In this document: positions 24,049 through 32,322 of the stretch, piece by piece
Layout: each line of letters begins with the position of its first letter
Position numbering within the stretch: position 1 is the stretch's first letter
Source of the DNA: Pirellulales bacterium
GTDB taxonomy: Bacteria; Planctomycetota; Planctomycetia; Pirellulales; JAEUIK01
Direction: 5' to 3'
NCBI GenBank assembly: GCA_019745975.1
Contig: JAIESQ010000067.1
Coordinates: forward strand, 1 to 64,000
Length of the DNA stretch: 64,000 bases
Notes under the pieces: model-generated
Databases searched by the model: none
Seen by the model: the letters and a program-made list of their open reading frames with translations, nothing else
What the model was told of the DNA's origin: nothing
Program-made: the position numbers and the translations under genes

Positions 24049-25098
24049 CTACACGATCAACATGGCATCGCCGTAGCTATAGAACCGATAGCGCTCGCGA
24101 ATCGCTTCGGTATACGCGCGACGTATGAGTTCCAGGCCGCCGAAGGTGCTAACCAGCACCAGCAGCGTCGTCCGCGGCAGGTGGAAGTTCGTCAACAGCG
24201 CGTCGACCGCGCGAAACGTGTGGCCAGGCCGGATAAACAACTCGGTTTGCCCTTCCCACGGCTGCAGCGTGCCTGTGAGCGCAGCGGCCGATTCCAAGGC
24301 CCGCACCGACGTGGTGCCAACGGCGATCGAGCGCCCGCCTGCCGCGCGCCGCGCGTCAATCAGCTCGACAGCCTCGGTCGGCACGCGCGCCCATTCGCGG
24401 TGCATCGTGTGTGCATCGAGCGTGGCGGCGCGAATCGGTCGGAAAGTCCCCAAGCCGACGTGCAAGGTAACGCGGGCGGTCGCCAGTCCCCGCGCCTGCA
24501 GTTGTTCGAGCAATTCGTGGGTGAAGTGTAAGCCCGCGGTCGGCGCGGCTACTGAGCCGGGTGTGGCAGCGTAGACCGTCTGATACCGCGCGGCGTCGGC
24601 CGGCTGCCTTGCGCCGCCGCGGATGTAATCGGGCAGCGGCGTGTAGCCCACGCGCTCGAGTATGTCGTAGGGTGGGCCGTCGATCTCGGGATGCGCGCGC
24701 CAGCTTCCATCGGCCAGCCGCTCGACGAGTTGCAGCCGCAGGTCGTCGCGGGCCTGGGGAGCGGCCAGCTCGATCCACTCCCCCGGCTGTAGCCGCCCTC
24801 GCGCTTTGCAAACCAGCACCCAGTGCCCCGCCGCGTCCGCCTCGACAAACAGCCCGTGCCAGCGGCCGCCGGTCTTCGCACGACGCCCGACCAGTCGGGC
24901 CGGCACCACGCGCGACTCGTTGAGAACCAGGCAATCGGCCGGCCGCAGCAGCTCCGGCAAATCGCGCACGCGCCAATGAGACAGCGCCTGACGCTGGCGA
25001 TCCACGACTAGCAGGCGGGCAGCGTCGCGATTGGCCGCGGGCTGCTGAGCGATCAGCTCGCGTGGCAGCGTGTAGTCGTAGTCGTTCAAGTCCGCCAT
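24049..25098 (-). CDS. queA: S-adenosylmethionine:tRNA ribosyltransferase-isomerase QueA
   Basis: 349 aa from the ATG at 25098 (MADLNDYDYTLP). QueA moves the ribosyl part of SAM onto 7-aminomethyl-7-deazaguanine in tRNA, making epoxyqueuosine. Family signatures are clear: DYDYTLPRELIAQQP, LVLNESRVVPARLVG, GSVAAPTAGLHFTHELLEQL, VTLHVGLGTFRP, HREWARVP and TNFHLPRTTLLVLVSTFGG. Length is normal. An upstream ATG at 25134 adds 12 non-conserved residues and was not used. No other queuosine gene is nearby. A perfect 8-bp inverted repeat lies 57 bp upstream (25155-25177). Confidence 0.95.
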   Translation of the reverse strand: MADLNDYDYTLPRELIAQQPAANRDAARLLVVDRQRQALSHWRVRDLPELLRPADCLVLNESRVVPARLVGRRAKTGGRWHGLFVEADAAGHWVLVCKARGRLQPGEWIELAAPQARDDLRLQLVERLADGSWRAHPEIDGPPYDILERVGYTPLPDYIRGGARQPADAARYQTVYAATPGSVAAPTAGLHFTHELLEQLQARGLATARVTLHVGLGTFRPIRAATLDAHTMHREWARVPTEAVELIDARRAAGGRSIAVGTTSVRALESAAALTGTLQPWEGQTELFIRPGHTFRAVDALLTNFHLPRTTLLVLVSTFGGLELIRRAYTEAIRERYRFYSYGDAMLIV

Positions 25099-25154
25099 AT
25101 CACCGTCTATCGGCCTAATTCCCTCCAACGACAAACTCGCCGTGAACTCTACAG

Positions 25155-25177
25155 ATCAGGCGGACCAAGCGCCTGAT
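25155..25177. promoter_or_regulatory. inverted repeat in the queA / outer-membrane gene divergent region
   Basis: ATCAGGCG (25155-25162), loop GACCAAG, CGCCTGAT (25170-25177). It lies between two divergent genes, has no T-run on either side, and could be an operator or part of a leader hairpin. No regulator is known. Confidence 0.35.
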
Positions 25178-25319
25178 GCGGCGCGTGACATGCAAAGCCA
25201 ACGAAACATTAGCTGCAGATCAATTTGGTCGATGAACTGCCAGGCGACTGAAGTCCGATCTGGCACACACCCCCGCGCTCGACTTCGGCCGACAACGCTA
25301 CCAACTTAAGAGTCACACC

Positions 25320-26405
25320 ATGTTAGTTGTCAGCCCTTGGGTTGCGCTGTTCGGTCCCCTGCTTGCAACCGGCGCCGGTCCGGCGGCTTATCCTCCGCAA
25401 CCGGCACCCCCAGCCTATTCGGTCGCCGCGCACACCGAAACCAGAGAGGTAATGACGGCGGCACGCCTGGCGGAGCTTGAGTCCACCGTCGCGTCGCTTG
25501 AGACTCAAGTCAACCGGCAAGCCACGAACGCCGGCACGAGCGTTGTCTACCGCGCGCCGCAACCCAACGCCTGGCTGTTGGGCAACTATCCGAGCGGTTG
25601 GAACGTCGGCTACGAATCGGTAATCGTCAAGCCGTTCTTTCAAGCCAACGATGTAATCACGAATCTGACCACTGGTTCGTACTCGTAGGACTATCAATAT
25701 ACCCCTCGCATCTGGCTGGGCTATGTCGGCGCGACGGGACTGGGCGCGCGAGCACGCTACTGGCAGTTCGATCACACCTCGGGCGGCGCGTCGCGCGACA
25801 TCGATCAGGGGGACGGCAACACCCTGACGATCGCGTCGCGCAATCGCCTGCGCGTGTACACGATCGACCTGGAGCTGACCCAGCGATCGGTCTGGGGCCG
25901 GTTCCTGTTCAATTTCGCCGCCGGCGGGCGCTATGCGGAGTTTGGCACGGCGCTCAACGCCAATCTGTCGGCTCCCGGCTTGACGGGCACAGGCTTCCTG
26001 GGCCTGAATTTCGCTGGTGGAGGGCCAACCCTGGCAGTCGAGGCCTGGCGCCCGTTGATCGGCGGCTTCGCGTTCTACGGCAATGGCCGCGCATCGCTAC
26101 TTTACGGAAATTCGACCGCGACATTCGCTTCGACCACCGTCAACGAAGCGGTTGCTCGGCAGTTCGCGCAGTCGACCTTGTTGCCGATTATTGAAATGCA
26201 ACTCGGCGTGCAGTGGACAACGCTCGTTGGCGGAGCGACATTCTTCGTGCGGACCGGGGCCGAAGCCCAGCTTTGGAATAACGTCGGGCAACTCCCCAAT
26301 CCCTTCGGCAATAACAATGGCGGCGGCCCCGATTTCGTGCAGTTCAGCAACCTGGGGAACGTCGGCTTCTTTGGCGTGACCGCCACCGCAGGCTTCGCCT
26401 ACTGA
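25320..26405 (+). pseudogene. Lpg1974-like outer-membrane beta-barrel protein interrupted by an in-frame amber codon
   Basis: One reading frame runs from the ATG at 25320 to the stop at 26405 (361 codons), broken only by TAG at 25686-25688. Before the stop are a signal peptide, a short coiled coil (AARLAELESTVASLETQVNR) and GNYPSGWNVGYESVIVKPFF. After it the frame continues TPRIWLGYVGATGLGARARYW, then alternating barrel strands (RLRVYTIDLELTQRSVWGRF, FAAGGRYAEFGT, VGFFGVTATAGFAY). This is the layout of planctomycete Lpg1974-family pore proteins. Composition is unchanged across the stop, so the lesion is recent, a sequencing error, or a readthrough site. The next internal ATG would miss the first strands and the signal peptide. 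Confidence 0.75.
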
Positions 26406-26538
26406 TTCTTGCCGCGCGGGCTTCGATTACATTGGAAACCGACGATCGCGCCAGCGCGCGACGGTCGCAGCAAGTGCGTTGCCGCGAAAGCACGGGCGAC
26501 GCGCGCTATTCGTTTCCAAGCCTTCCGACTGAAGCCCT

Positions 26539-27720
26539 TTGACGAACATTCACCACGAACCTCAACCCGTCGCGCTGTGCATCACCGAGCTTGAGCCGGG
26601 GGGTGCCGAGCGCATGCTCACCGAGTTGGCCTTGCGGCTCGATCGGCAACGGTTTACTCCACGTGTGTACGTGCTGGCATCGCGGCCATGTGGCGCGTGC
26701 GACGAACTTGTCGCGCGCCTGGAAGCCGGCGGCGTGCCGACGGTGTTTCTGGGACTGAATCATGGCTGGCAGTTGCCAGCCGCGATCTTCCGCTTGGCGG
26801 GGCAGTGGCGCCGCGAACGGCCCACGCTCATCCAGAGCTTTCTGTATCACGCGAATCTCGTTGCCCGGCTGGCGGCGCGCATGGCGCGCGTGCCGTTGGC
26901 CGTCAGTGGCCTGCGCGTGGCCGAGCCTGCGCGCCGTTGGCGGCGGTGGATCGATCGGGCGACTTCGCGGTTCGTGAATCGCTATGTCGCGGTGAGCCAG
27001 GACGTTGCCGAGCACGCCCAGCGCGAGGGAGGCTTGCCGGAGGCGAAGTTGACAGTGATCCCCAACGGCGTCGAACTGTCGCGCTTTGTCGACGCGCGAC
27101 CGATCGACCCGGCGGCGCTGGGCGTCTTGCCTGGCAAGCAATTCTTCGTGTTCATCGGTCGACTCGAGGATCAGAAGCGCCCAGCGTGGCTATTGCAGTT
27201 GCTGACCGACGTCTTTCAACGACTGCCCGACCACGACCTGGTGATGATCGGCGAAGGGGCGCAGCGCGCGGCACTCGAACAACTCGCACACGAGCTGTCG
27301 ATCGCGTCGCGCGTGCATTTCACGGGGCGGCGCGACGACATACCGGAGGTTCTGGCGGCGGCCGCGGCGCTCGTGCTCCCGTCTGGCTGGGAAGGGATGC
27401 CCAACGTCGTGCTCGAAGCGATGGCCGCCGGCCGGCCGATCGTGGCGTGCGACGCGTCGGGCGTGCGCGAACTTCTGGGTCCTAGCAGCCGGCAAGTGAT
27501 CAAGTCCGACGATTCGCGGGGTTTCGCCGAGCGGCTCGTGGAAATCGGGCGGAATCACGCCGAAAACCGCGAAATCGCGGCCGAAAACCGCCGGCGGGCG
27601 GCGAATTTCAGCCTCGAGCGGATGGTCGCCGCGTACGAGCAATTGTGGGAAGAAACACTCGCTTCGGCAGCTCTTGCGCGGGCAACCGCGGGGCAGCCAA
27701 GAAAACAAAAACAAAGCTAG
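26539..27720 (+). CDS. GT4-family glycosyltransferase
   Basis: 393 aa, GT-B fold. N-terminal TELEPGGAERMLTELALRL contains the GGAE motif of family 4 transferases. RYVAVSQDVAEHAQ and VIPNGVELSRF mark the domain linker, FVFIGRLEDQKRP opens the second Rossmann domain, and PSGWEGMPNVVLEAMAAGRP carries the nucleotide-sugar-binding E(x7)E. It adds a sugar to a lipid-linked or cell-surface glycan; donor and acceptor are unknown. The start is TTG at 26539, the first start codon in frame, with no clear Shine-Dalgarno. It stands alone. Confidence 0.92.
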   Translation: MTNIHHEPQPVALCITELEPGGAERMLTELALRLDRQRFTPRVYVLASRPCGACDELVARLEAGGVPTVFLGLNHGWQLPAAIFRLAGQWRRERPTLIQSFLYHANLVARLAARMARVPLAVSGLRVAEPARRWRRWIDRATSRFVNRYVAVSQDVAEHAQREGGLPEAKLTVIPNGVELSRFVDARPIDPAALGVLPGKQFFVFIGRLEDQKRPAWLLQLLTDVFQRLPDHDLVMIGEGAQRAALEQLAHELSIASRVHFTGRRDDIPEVLAAAAALVLPSGWEGMPNVVLEAMAAGRPIVACDASGVRELLGPSSRQVIKSDDSRGFAERLVEIGRNHAENREIAAENRRRAANFSLERMVAAYEQLWEETLASAALARATAGQPRKQKQS

Positions 27721-28419
27721 CAAACGTCCAAGTGCTTCGCTGCAAAGAGGCTGCGGCGCGGCATCGTTTCAGGTGGTTTTGACACTCCGAAAACCAGCTT
27801 GACGCACCCCCCGAAGTGGATATTCTTGGGCCCAGCGGTGCACCTGACACGCTCACTCATGCAGCGTCTCCAGCGGACGCGGCCCCAAGTGGCGAATGTC
27901 AGGCAAACCGCGCCAGGTGACCTTGCGACCGCCTTTTTTTCTGGCCGCCGGCCCAGCTTCCCTGCCGGTTGTGTTAGTTCGTTGCACCCGCGGCGTTGAG
28001 TGTTGCGCGACGTTGCGCGTTCGCGCGACGCAATCGCGAATCGATGCCGCGGCCAGTTCAGACCGCTGTCCAATCGATCGTTTGTCTCCCAAAGACACGA
28101 AGGAGCCATCGAGTAGCGCCTCGCGCAAGAGGATTTTCACCAGTCACCGGCCACCGACTGTTGAACTGCCCGACGCGTTCGGGCAGCACCTCTTTGCGGG
28201 CCGCAGGCAGGACGCCTCGCGGCTGCGGGCCGTGGAAACGTTCGTCCCCCCCGACGGACGCCTCCGCGGGCACTCGGCCCCGCGAGGGCGCAAGGACGCG
28301 CCCGGGGGCGAGTGCGGATACAGCACACCTTAGGCAGATCGGCTCGCGTGCCGCTTATCTCAACACCTCCTTCGTCGCGCGGTTGTTTCGATTGGCCGCC
28401 TTCTGACTGCGCTAGCGCC
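27721..28419. other. 699-bp gap before rsmH, no gene seen
   Basis: Open frames exist on both strands, but the translations are Arg/Ser/Pro-rich and show no family features, and no MraZ-like sequence was found. The clearest structure is a perfect 8-bp hairpin CTGCCCGA-ACGCGT-like loop-TCGGGCAG (28166-28186). I looked for RNase P RNA, tmRNA and SRP RNA signatures and found none. A long leader or unknown ncRNA remains possible. Confidence 0.45.
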
Positions 28420-29361
28420 ATGGCCGCCGGTGGAACTCAACATGTCCCGGTGCTCTTGGCAGAAGTGCTGGCAGCGCTGGATCCCCAACCGGGCCAGACG
28501 ATCGTCGATGGCACCGTTGGTGGCGGTGGGCACGCCGAGGCCATCGCCGATCGCGTAGGGCCGACTGGCCTCGTCGTGGGCCTCGATCGCGATCCTTTGG
28601 CGCTCGAGCGCGTCGAGCAGCGGCTCGCGGGCCGCCCGGTGAAATTGATTCAAGCAAATTACAGCGACCTGCCCGAATTGCTGGCGCAATTGGGGATTTC
28701 GGGCGTCCACGGCGTGTTGCTCGACCTGGGGCTATCGAGCGATCAATTGGCCGATCCCGAGCGTGGGTTTTCGTTCGCCTCGAGCGGGCCGTTGGATTTG
28801 CGCTTCAACCCTCTCGAAGGGGAGCCCGCTTGGCGGCTCGTCGAGCGCCTGAGCGCCGAACACTTGCAGCAATTGTTTAGCCGTTACGGCGAAGAGCGGT
28901 TCAGTCCGCGGATCGCACGGCGTATCGTCGAGGTGCGCCGCCGACAGCCGATTCGCACCTCGGCCGAGTTGGCGGAGCTAGTCTGCTCGGTCGTGCCGCG
29001 CAGCCACGACACACGCATCCATCCGGCCACGCGCGTCTTTCAGGCGCTGCGCATCGCTGTGAACGATGAGCTGCGTTGGCTGGAAATCGGCTTGCGCCGC
29101 ATCGTCGATTGTCTGCTCCCCGGGGGCCGCTTGGCGATCATCAGCTTCCACTCGCTTGAGGATCGTCGCGTCAAGGAAGCATTTCGCGACGATGCGCGGC
29201 TCGATGTCGTGACGCGACACCCCGTGACGGCGTCGCCTGCCGAGCTCGGCCGCAATCCCCGCGCGCGCAGCGCCAAGCTGCGTGTGGCCCTGCGCAAGCC
29301 GGATGCCACGACGGAACACGCCAACCTACCACCGAAAAAGGCTTTGTCTCCGCCGCGCTAG
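28420..29361 (+). CDS. rsmH: 16S rRNA (cytosine(1402)-N4)-methyltransferase RsmH (MraW)
   Basis: 313 aa from the ATG at 28420. It opens with QHVPVLLAEVLAALDPQPGQ and TIVDGTVGGGGHAEAI (AdoMet motif). Other family hallmarks: LVVGLDRDPLALERV, GVLLDLGLSSDQLADPERGF, GPLDLRFNP, ATRVFQALRIAVNDEL and LAIISFHSLEDRRVKEAF. The end PRARSAKLRVALR is conserved. RsmH methylates C1402 in the ribosomal P site. In most bacteria it opens the dcw division/cell-wall cluster; here no mraZ, ftsI or mur gene follows, only a membrane LysM protein, consistent with the reduced dcw cluster of planctomycetes. The open frame starts further upstream, but homology begins here. Confidence 0.95.
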   Translation: MAAGGTQHVPVLLAEVLAALDPQPGQTIVDGTVGGGGHAEAIADRVGPTGLVVGLDRDPLALERVEQRLAGRPVKLIQANYSDLPELLAQLGISGVHGVLLDLGLSSDQLADPERGFSFASSGPLDLRFNPLEGEPAWRLVERLSAEHLQQLFSRYGEERFSPRIARRIVEVRRRQPIRTSAELAELVCSVVPRSHDTRIHPATRVFQALRIAVNDELRWLEIGLRRIVDCLLPGGRLAIISFHSLEDRRVKEAFRDDARLDVVTRHPVTASPAELGRNPRARSAKLRVALRKPDATTEHANLPPKKALSPPR

Positions 29362-29433
29362 ACGGCAGCACGATGCTGCCAGACGCGGCCCCCCGAACAT
29401 GCGAATCAGGCAATCGATCAAGGAGGATCGACC

Positions 29434-31011
29434 ATGGGCAAGGATGTCAAAATTGGACTGAGCGTGCTGGCTTTGCTGTTTGGCCTGTTGGGGTACGTTT
29501 GCTACCAAAAGTTCCGCAGCCCCAGCGTGCATTCGCCCGAGGCGCTAGCGCAGTTGCGCGAGAAATTCGCGAAGGAAGCTGGCGGCGAGCCGGCGGCCCA
29601 CGCAGGCGACGAGGGCACAGCGGCGAATCTCGGCGCCAACGGACAATCGCTCGATACCGCCGCGTCGGTGGCCGCCAGCAACGCCTGGAACAGCGCGCCG
29701 GCCGATGGAGCAGTCGATCCCGTGCAATACACGGCGGCAGGTGAAGAAGTCAGTGCCGTGGCGCCGGCGACAGGCGATCAAGATACTGGGGCCGCTAGCG
29801 CTTGGACGATCGACAACGAACCGGCAGCCGACGGTGCAGCACCGGACGCGTCCACCGCGCCGGGCGATGCAAGCCCGTTTGGCGCGCCGGATCAACTTGC
29901 CGACACCGCTGGTGGTGAAGAGCCCGTTCCGCCGGCAGCCGATCAGCCCGCCGGCGAAGTACCCTACGAGGCGGAGGCGGCCACCGAGGCTCAGGGTGCG
30001 GCGCTCGCCAGCGAAGAGTTCGCGCCGGCCCAATGGCAAGGAAGCGAACCGGTCGAATCGAGCGGACAACCCGATCGGCAAGTGTTGCCTGGCGAAGAGG
30101 CGTTTGCCGACGAACCGGCAATCGAAGAACCGGCCACCGACCAAGCTCACGAACGCTCGCCGCTGAAGTTCGACGATGGCGACGGGCCTCCGCCGGCCGA
30201 AACCGCGAACACTGCCGCTGACGGCTCGTTGCCTCCCACTGAGGACTCGCCACAAGATCTATCAGGCGACGTTAGCCAGCCCAGCGCCGACGTGCGTTGG
30301 ACGGGTGGCCGTCGTAGGGCCTCGGCCGCAACCAGCGCGCCCCAGCCGTTCCAGCGGCCGACCGACGAGTCCGCTATAGGCCAGGTCGCGCCACACACGC
30401 AGCCAGAAACCGTCGCTGAGCCGGCGACTGCCTTCGACAGCCAGCCGCACGCTGCGGCGGCCGAGCCCTACGCGCCGGCGGGCGGCGCCAGCGGTCGAAC
30501 GCAGCAGCGCGACGAGTACATCGTGCAGCCGAACGACAACTACTGGACCATCTCCAAGCAGCTCTACGGCACCGGCGCTTATTTCAAGGCGCTCTACGAA
30601 TTGAACCGCAAGCAGTTTCCGCGGGCCGACCGCTTGAAGACCGGCGACGTGATTCTGGCCCCGTCGGTCGAGGTACTTGCCCACCGATTCCCCGATCTCT
30701 GCCCAACGCCCAGGCATCACCAGGCGCTCGCGCAAGAGCGCGCGGCAACCCGCGCGGTGAGCCAGCGCGGCGTGCCGGCCGGAGCCCGCGTGTACGTCGT
30801 GGAGGAAGGAGACACCCTCTTCGATATCGCGCGCTACGAACTGGGCAAGGCCACGCGATGGGTGGAAATCTACGACCTCAATCGCGACGTGCTCGGCGAA
30901 GACATCGACTACTTGCGACCTGGCACGCAACTGATGCTGCCGCACGCCGCAGGGCATGCTGAAGAGGCTGATGCCATCACGCAACGGCCCGGCGACGCCT
31001 ATCGACGATAA
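29434..31011 (+). CDS. membrane-anchored protein with long acidic linker and two C-terminal LysM domains
   Basis: 525 aa, with a near-perfect Shine-Dalgarno (AAGGAGG) 8 bp before the ATG. An N-terminal helix (VKIGLSVLALLFGLLGYVCY) anchors it. Residues about 35-355 are Ala/Glu/Pro/Asp-rich and probably disordered. LysM1 starts at about 361 (EYIVQPNDNYWTISKQLYGT) and LysM2 at about 452 (VYVVEEGDTLFDIARYELGK), each with an NRxxFP or LNR core. LysM binds peptidoglycan or chitin-like glycans. It follows rsmH by 72 bp, the position where FtsL-like or other division proteins usually sit, so a role in the division or wall machinery is a reasonable guess. Confidence 0.88.
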   Translation: MGKDVKIGLSVLALLFGLLGYVCYQKFRSPSVHSPEALAQLREKFAKEAGGEPAAHAGDEGTAANLGANGQSLDTAASVAASNAWNSAPADGAVDPVQYTAAGEEVSAVAPATGDQDTGAASAWTIDNEPAADGAAPDASTAPGDASPFGAPDQLADTAGGEEPVPPAADQPAGEVPYEAEAATEAQGAALASEEFAPAQWQGSEPVESSGQPDRQVLPGEEAFADEPAIEEPATDQAHERSPLKFDDGDGPPPAETANTAADGSLPPTEDSPQDLSGDVSQPSADVRWTGGRRRASAATSAPQPFQRPTDESAIGQVAPHTQPETVAEPATAFDSQPHAAAAEPYAPAGGASGRTQQRDEYIVQPNDNYWTISKQLYGTGAYFKALYELNRKQFPRADRLKTGDVILAPSVEVLAHRFPDLCPTPRHHQALAQERAATRAVSQRGVPAGARVYVVEEGDTLFDIARYELGKATRWVEIYDLNRDVLGEDIDYLRPGTQLMLPHAAGHAEEADAITQRPGDAYRR

Positions 31012-31091
31012 TCGAGCTGGCTGCAAGTGGTGAAAACGCCGGCGCGGCCCGCTCGCCAACGCTGCGCACGCAGGCTAAACTCAGCAGGGCC

Positions 31092-31850
31092 GTGACAGCA
31101 CCTGCGATCGAGTTGGAAATCGCGCCACCCCGCGCAACGTTGTGGTTCAACCGCCCCGAGGCTGCCAACGCGCTCGATCGCGCGATGTTCTCCGCGCTGG
31201 CGGCTGCAATCGAAGCCATTGAGGCCCGCGCCGACGTCGGCGTGATCGTACTGCGGGGTCGCGGTCGCGGCTTCTGCGCGGGGGCCAATCTCGACGAGCT
31301 GGGGCAGCTCGAACCGCGGTCGGCTATCGAAGCGACGTTAGCCTGGCCGCAACTGCTCGACCGGCTGGCGGCCCTGCCGATTCCGCTCGTCGCCGCCCTG
31401 CACGGCTACGCGCTCGGGGGCGGCTTCTTGATTTCGCTCTACTGCGATGTGCGGCTGGCGGTCGCAGGAACGCGGATCGGCTTTCCGGCGGCGTCGCAGT
31501 TCTGGCTGCCGCCCTGGGGATTGTCGCGGCTGGCGGCCTGGATCGGACCGGCGCGAACGCAGCAGATGTTGTTGTTCACGCCAGAACTCGATGCCGCGGC
31601 GGCTCGCATGCTGGGGCTCGTCGAAGACGTGGCGCCGGCCGATCAGTTCGAAGCGCTCGTCGACGAGGCGGCGTCGCGGCTGGCTGCTTGCCGCCGCGAC
31701 GTCGTGCTCGAAGCGCGGCGATTCTTCGCGGCGCTGGCAGGTCGCTCGCATGCCGAATGGGACCAGTTATCGGCCGAGGGCTTCGCACGCACGTTTGCTT
31801 CACCGGCGGCGCAGCAGGCGATCCGCGCGATCCTGGAGCAATCGAAGTGA
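31092..31850 (+). CDS. crotonase-fold protein (enoyl-CoA hydratase/isomerase family), catalytic glutamates not conserved
   Basis: 252 aa with a GTG start at 31092. Crotonase elements are clear: ATLWFNRPEAANALDRAMFS, VGVIVLRGRGRGFCAGANLDEL (first oxyanion segment) and PLVAALHGYALGGGFLISLY (second). In the usual active-site region, where hydratases read PE(I/V)xLG and later an ExxL Glu, this protein has FPAASQFWLPPWGLSRL and RTQQMLLF, so both classical Glu residues appear to be missing. It may be a CoA-ester isomerase, hydrolase or decarboxylase rather than a hydratase. A thioesterase gene follows 60 bp downstream. Confidence 0.88.
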   Translation: MTAPAIELEIAPPRATLWFNRPEAANALDRAMFSALAAAIEAIEARADVGVIVLRGRGRGFCAGANLDELGQLEPRSAIEATLAWPQLLDRLAALPIPLVAALHGYALGGGFLISLYCDVRLAVAGTRIGFPAASQFWLPPWGLSRLAAWIGPARTQQMLLFTPELDAAAARMLGLVEDVAPADQFEALVDEAASRLAACRRDVVLEARRFFAALAGRSHAEWDQLSAEGFARTFASPAAQQAIRAILEQSK

Positions 31851-31910
31851 AGTCAACAGTAGTCGCTGAATCGAACGGACCACTTCCACGACTCGACAAA
31901 AAGAACCACG

Positions 31911-32309
31911 ATGAAGAGCACTCTTGTTCCCGGTATTCAAGGCGAGCACAAGCACCGGGTCGTTTCGGAGAATCTCGTCAGTCATTTCAATCCGCACGGG
32001 CCAGCCGTGCTGGGGAGCCCCTTCTTGCTGTTGTTGATGGAAAGCGCCGCCTGGCGCGCGATGGCGCCGCATCTGGAACAAGGTGAGGATTCGGTGGGCG
32101 TGGGCTTCGACTTTCGGCACCTGGCCCCGACTCCGCCGGGGATGATCGTCGTGGCCAAGGCCGAAGTGCGCGAGGTTAGCGGCCACATGGTGACGCTCTC
32201 GATCGAAGCGCACGACGAACACGAAAAAATCGGCGAAGGGACGCACGTGCGGGCGGTGATCGACCTCGAGCGGTTCAAGAAGCGGCATCGCAAGAAGGTC
32301 GAGGGGTAG
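31911..32309 (+). CDS. hotdog-fold thioesterase, FlK-like
   Basis: 132 aa. Hotdog-fold features: VLGSPFLLLLMESAAWRAMA (the acidic catalytic helix), DSVGVGFDFRHLAPTPPGM and IVVAKAEVREVSGHMVTLSI. The HLAPTPPGM segment with a downstream EVxxVxGxxVTxxxEAHDEHEKIGEGTH matches FlK/thioesterase-superfamily proteins that hydrolyse acyl-CoA esters. No signal peptide. It lies 60 bp after the crotonase-like gene on the same strand, so the two may process one CoA ester. The substrate is unknown. Confidence 0.85.
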   Translation: MKSTLVPGIQGEHKHRVVSENLVSHFNPHGPAVLGSPFLLLLMESAAWRAMAPHLEQGEDSVGVGFDFRHLAPTPPGMIVVAKAEVREVSGHMVTLSIEAHDEHEKIGEGTHVRAVIDLERFKKRHRKKVEG

Positions 32310-32322
32310 CTGCGCGGAACGC

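Noticed and set aside
28140-28330. Possible RNase P or tmRNA in the rsmH leader
   Set aside because: The strong hairpins suggested an RNA, but the conserved RNase P (GAGGAAAGTCC-like, ACAGAA) and tmRNA motifs could not be found on either strand.
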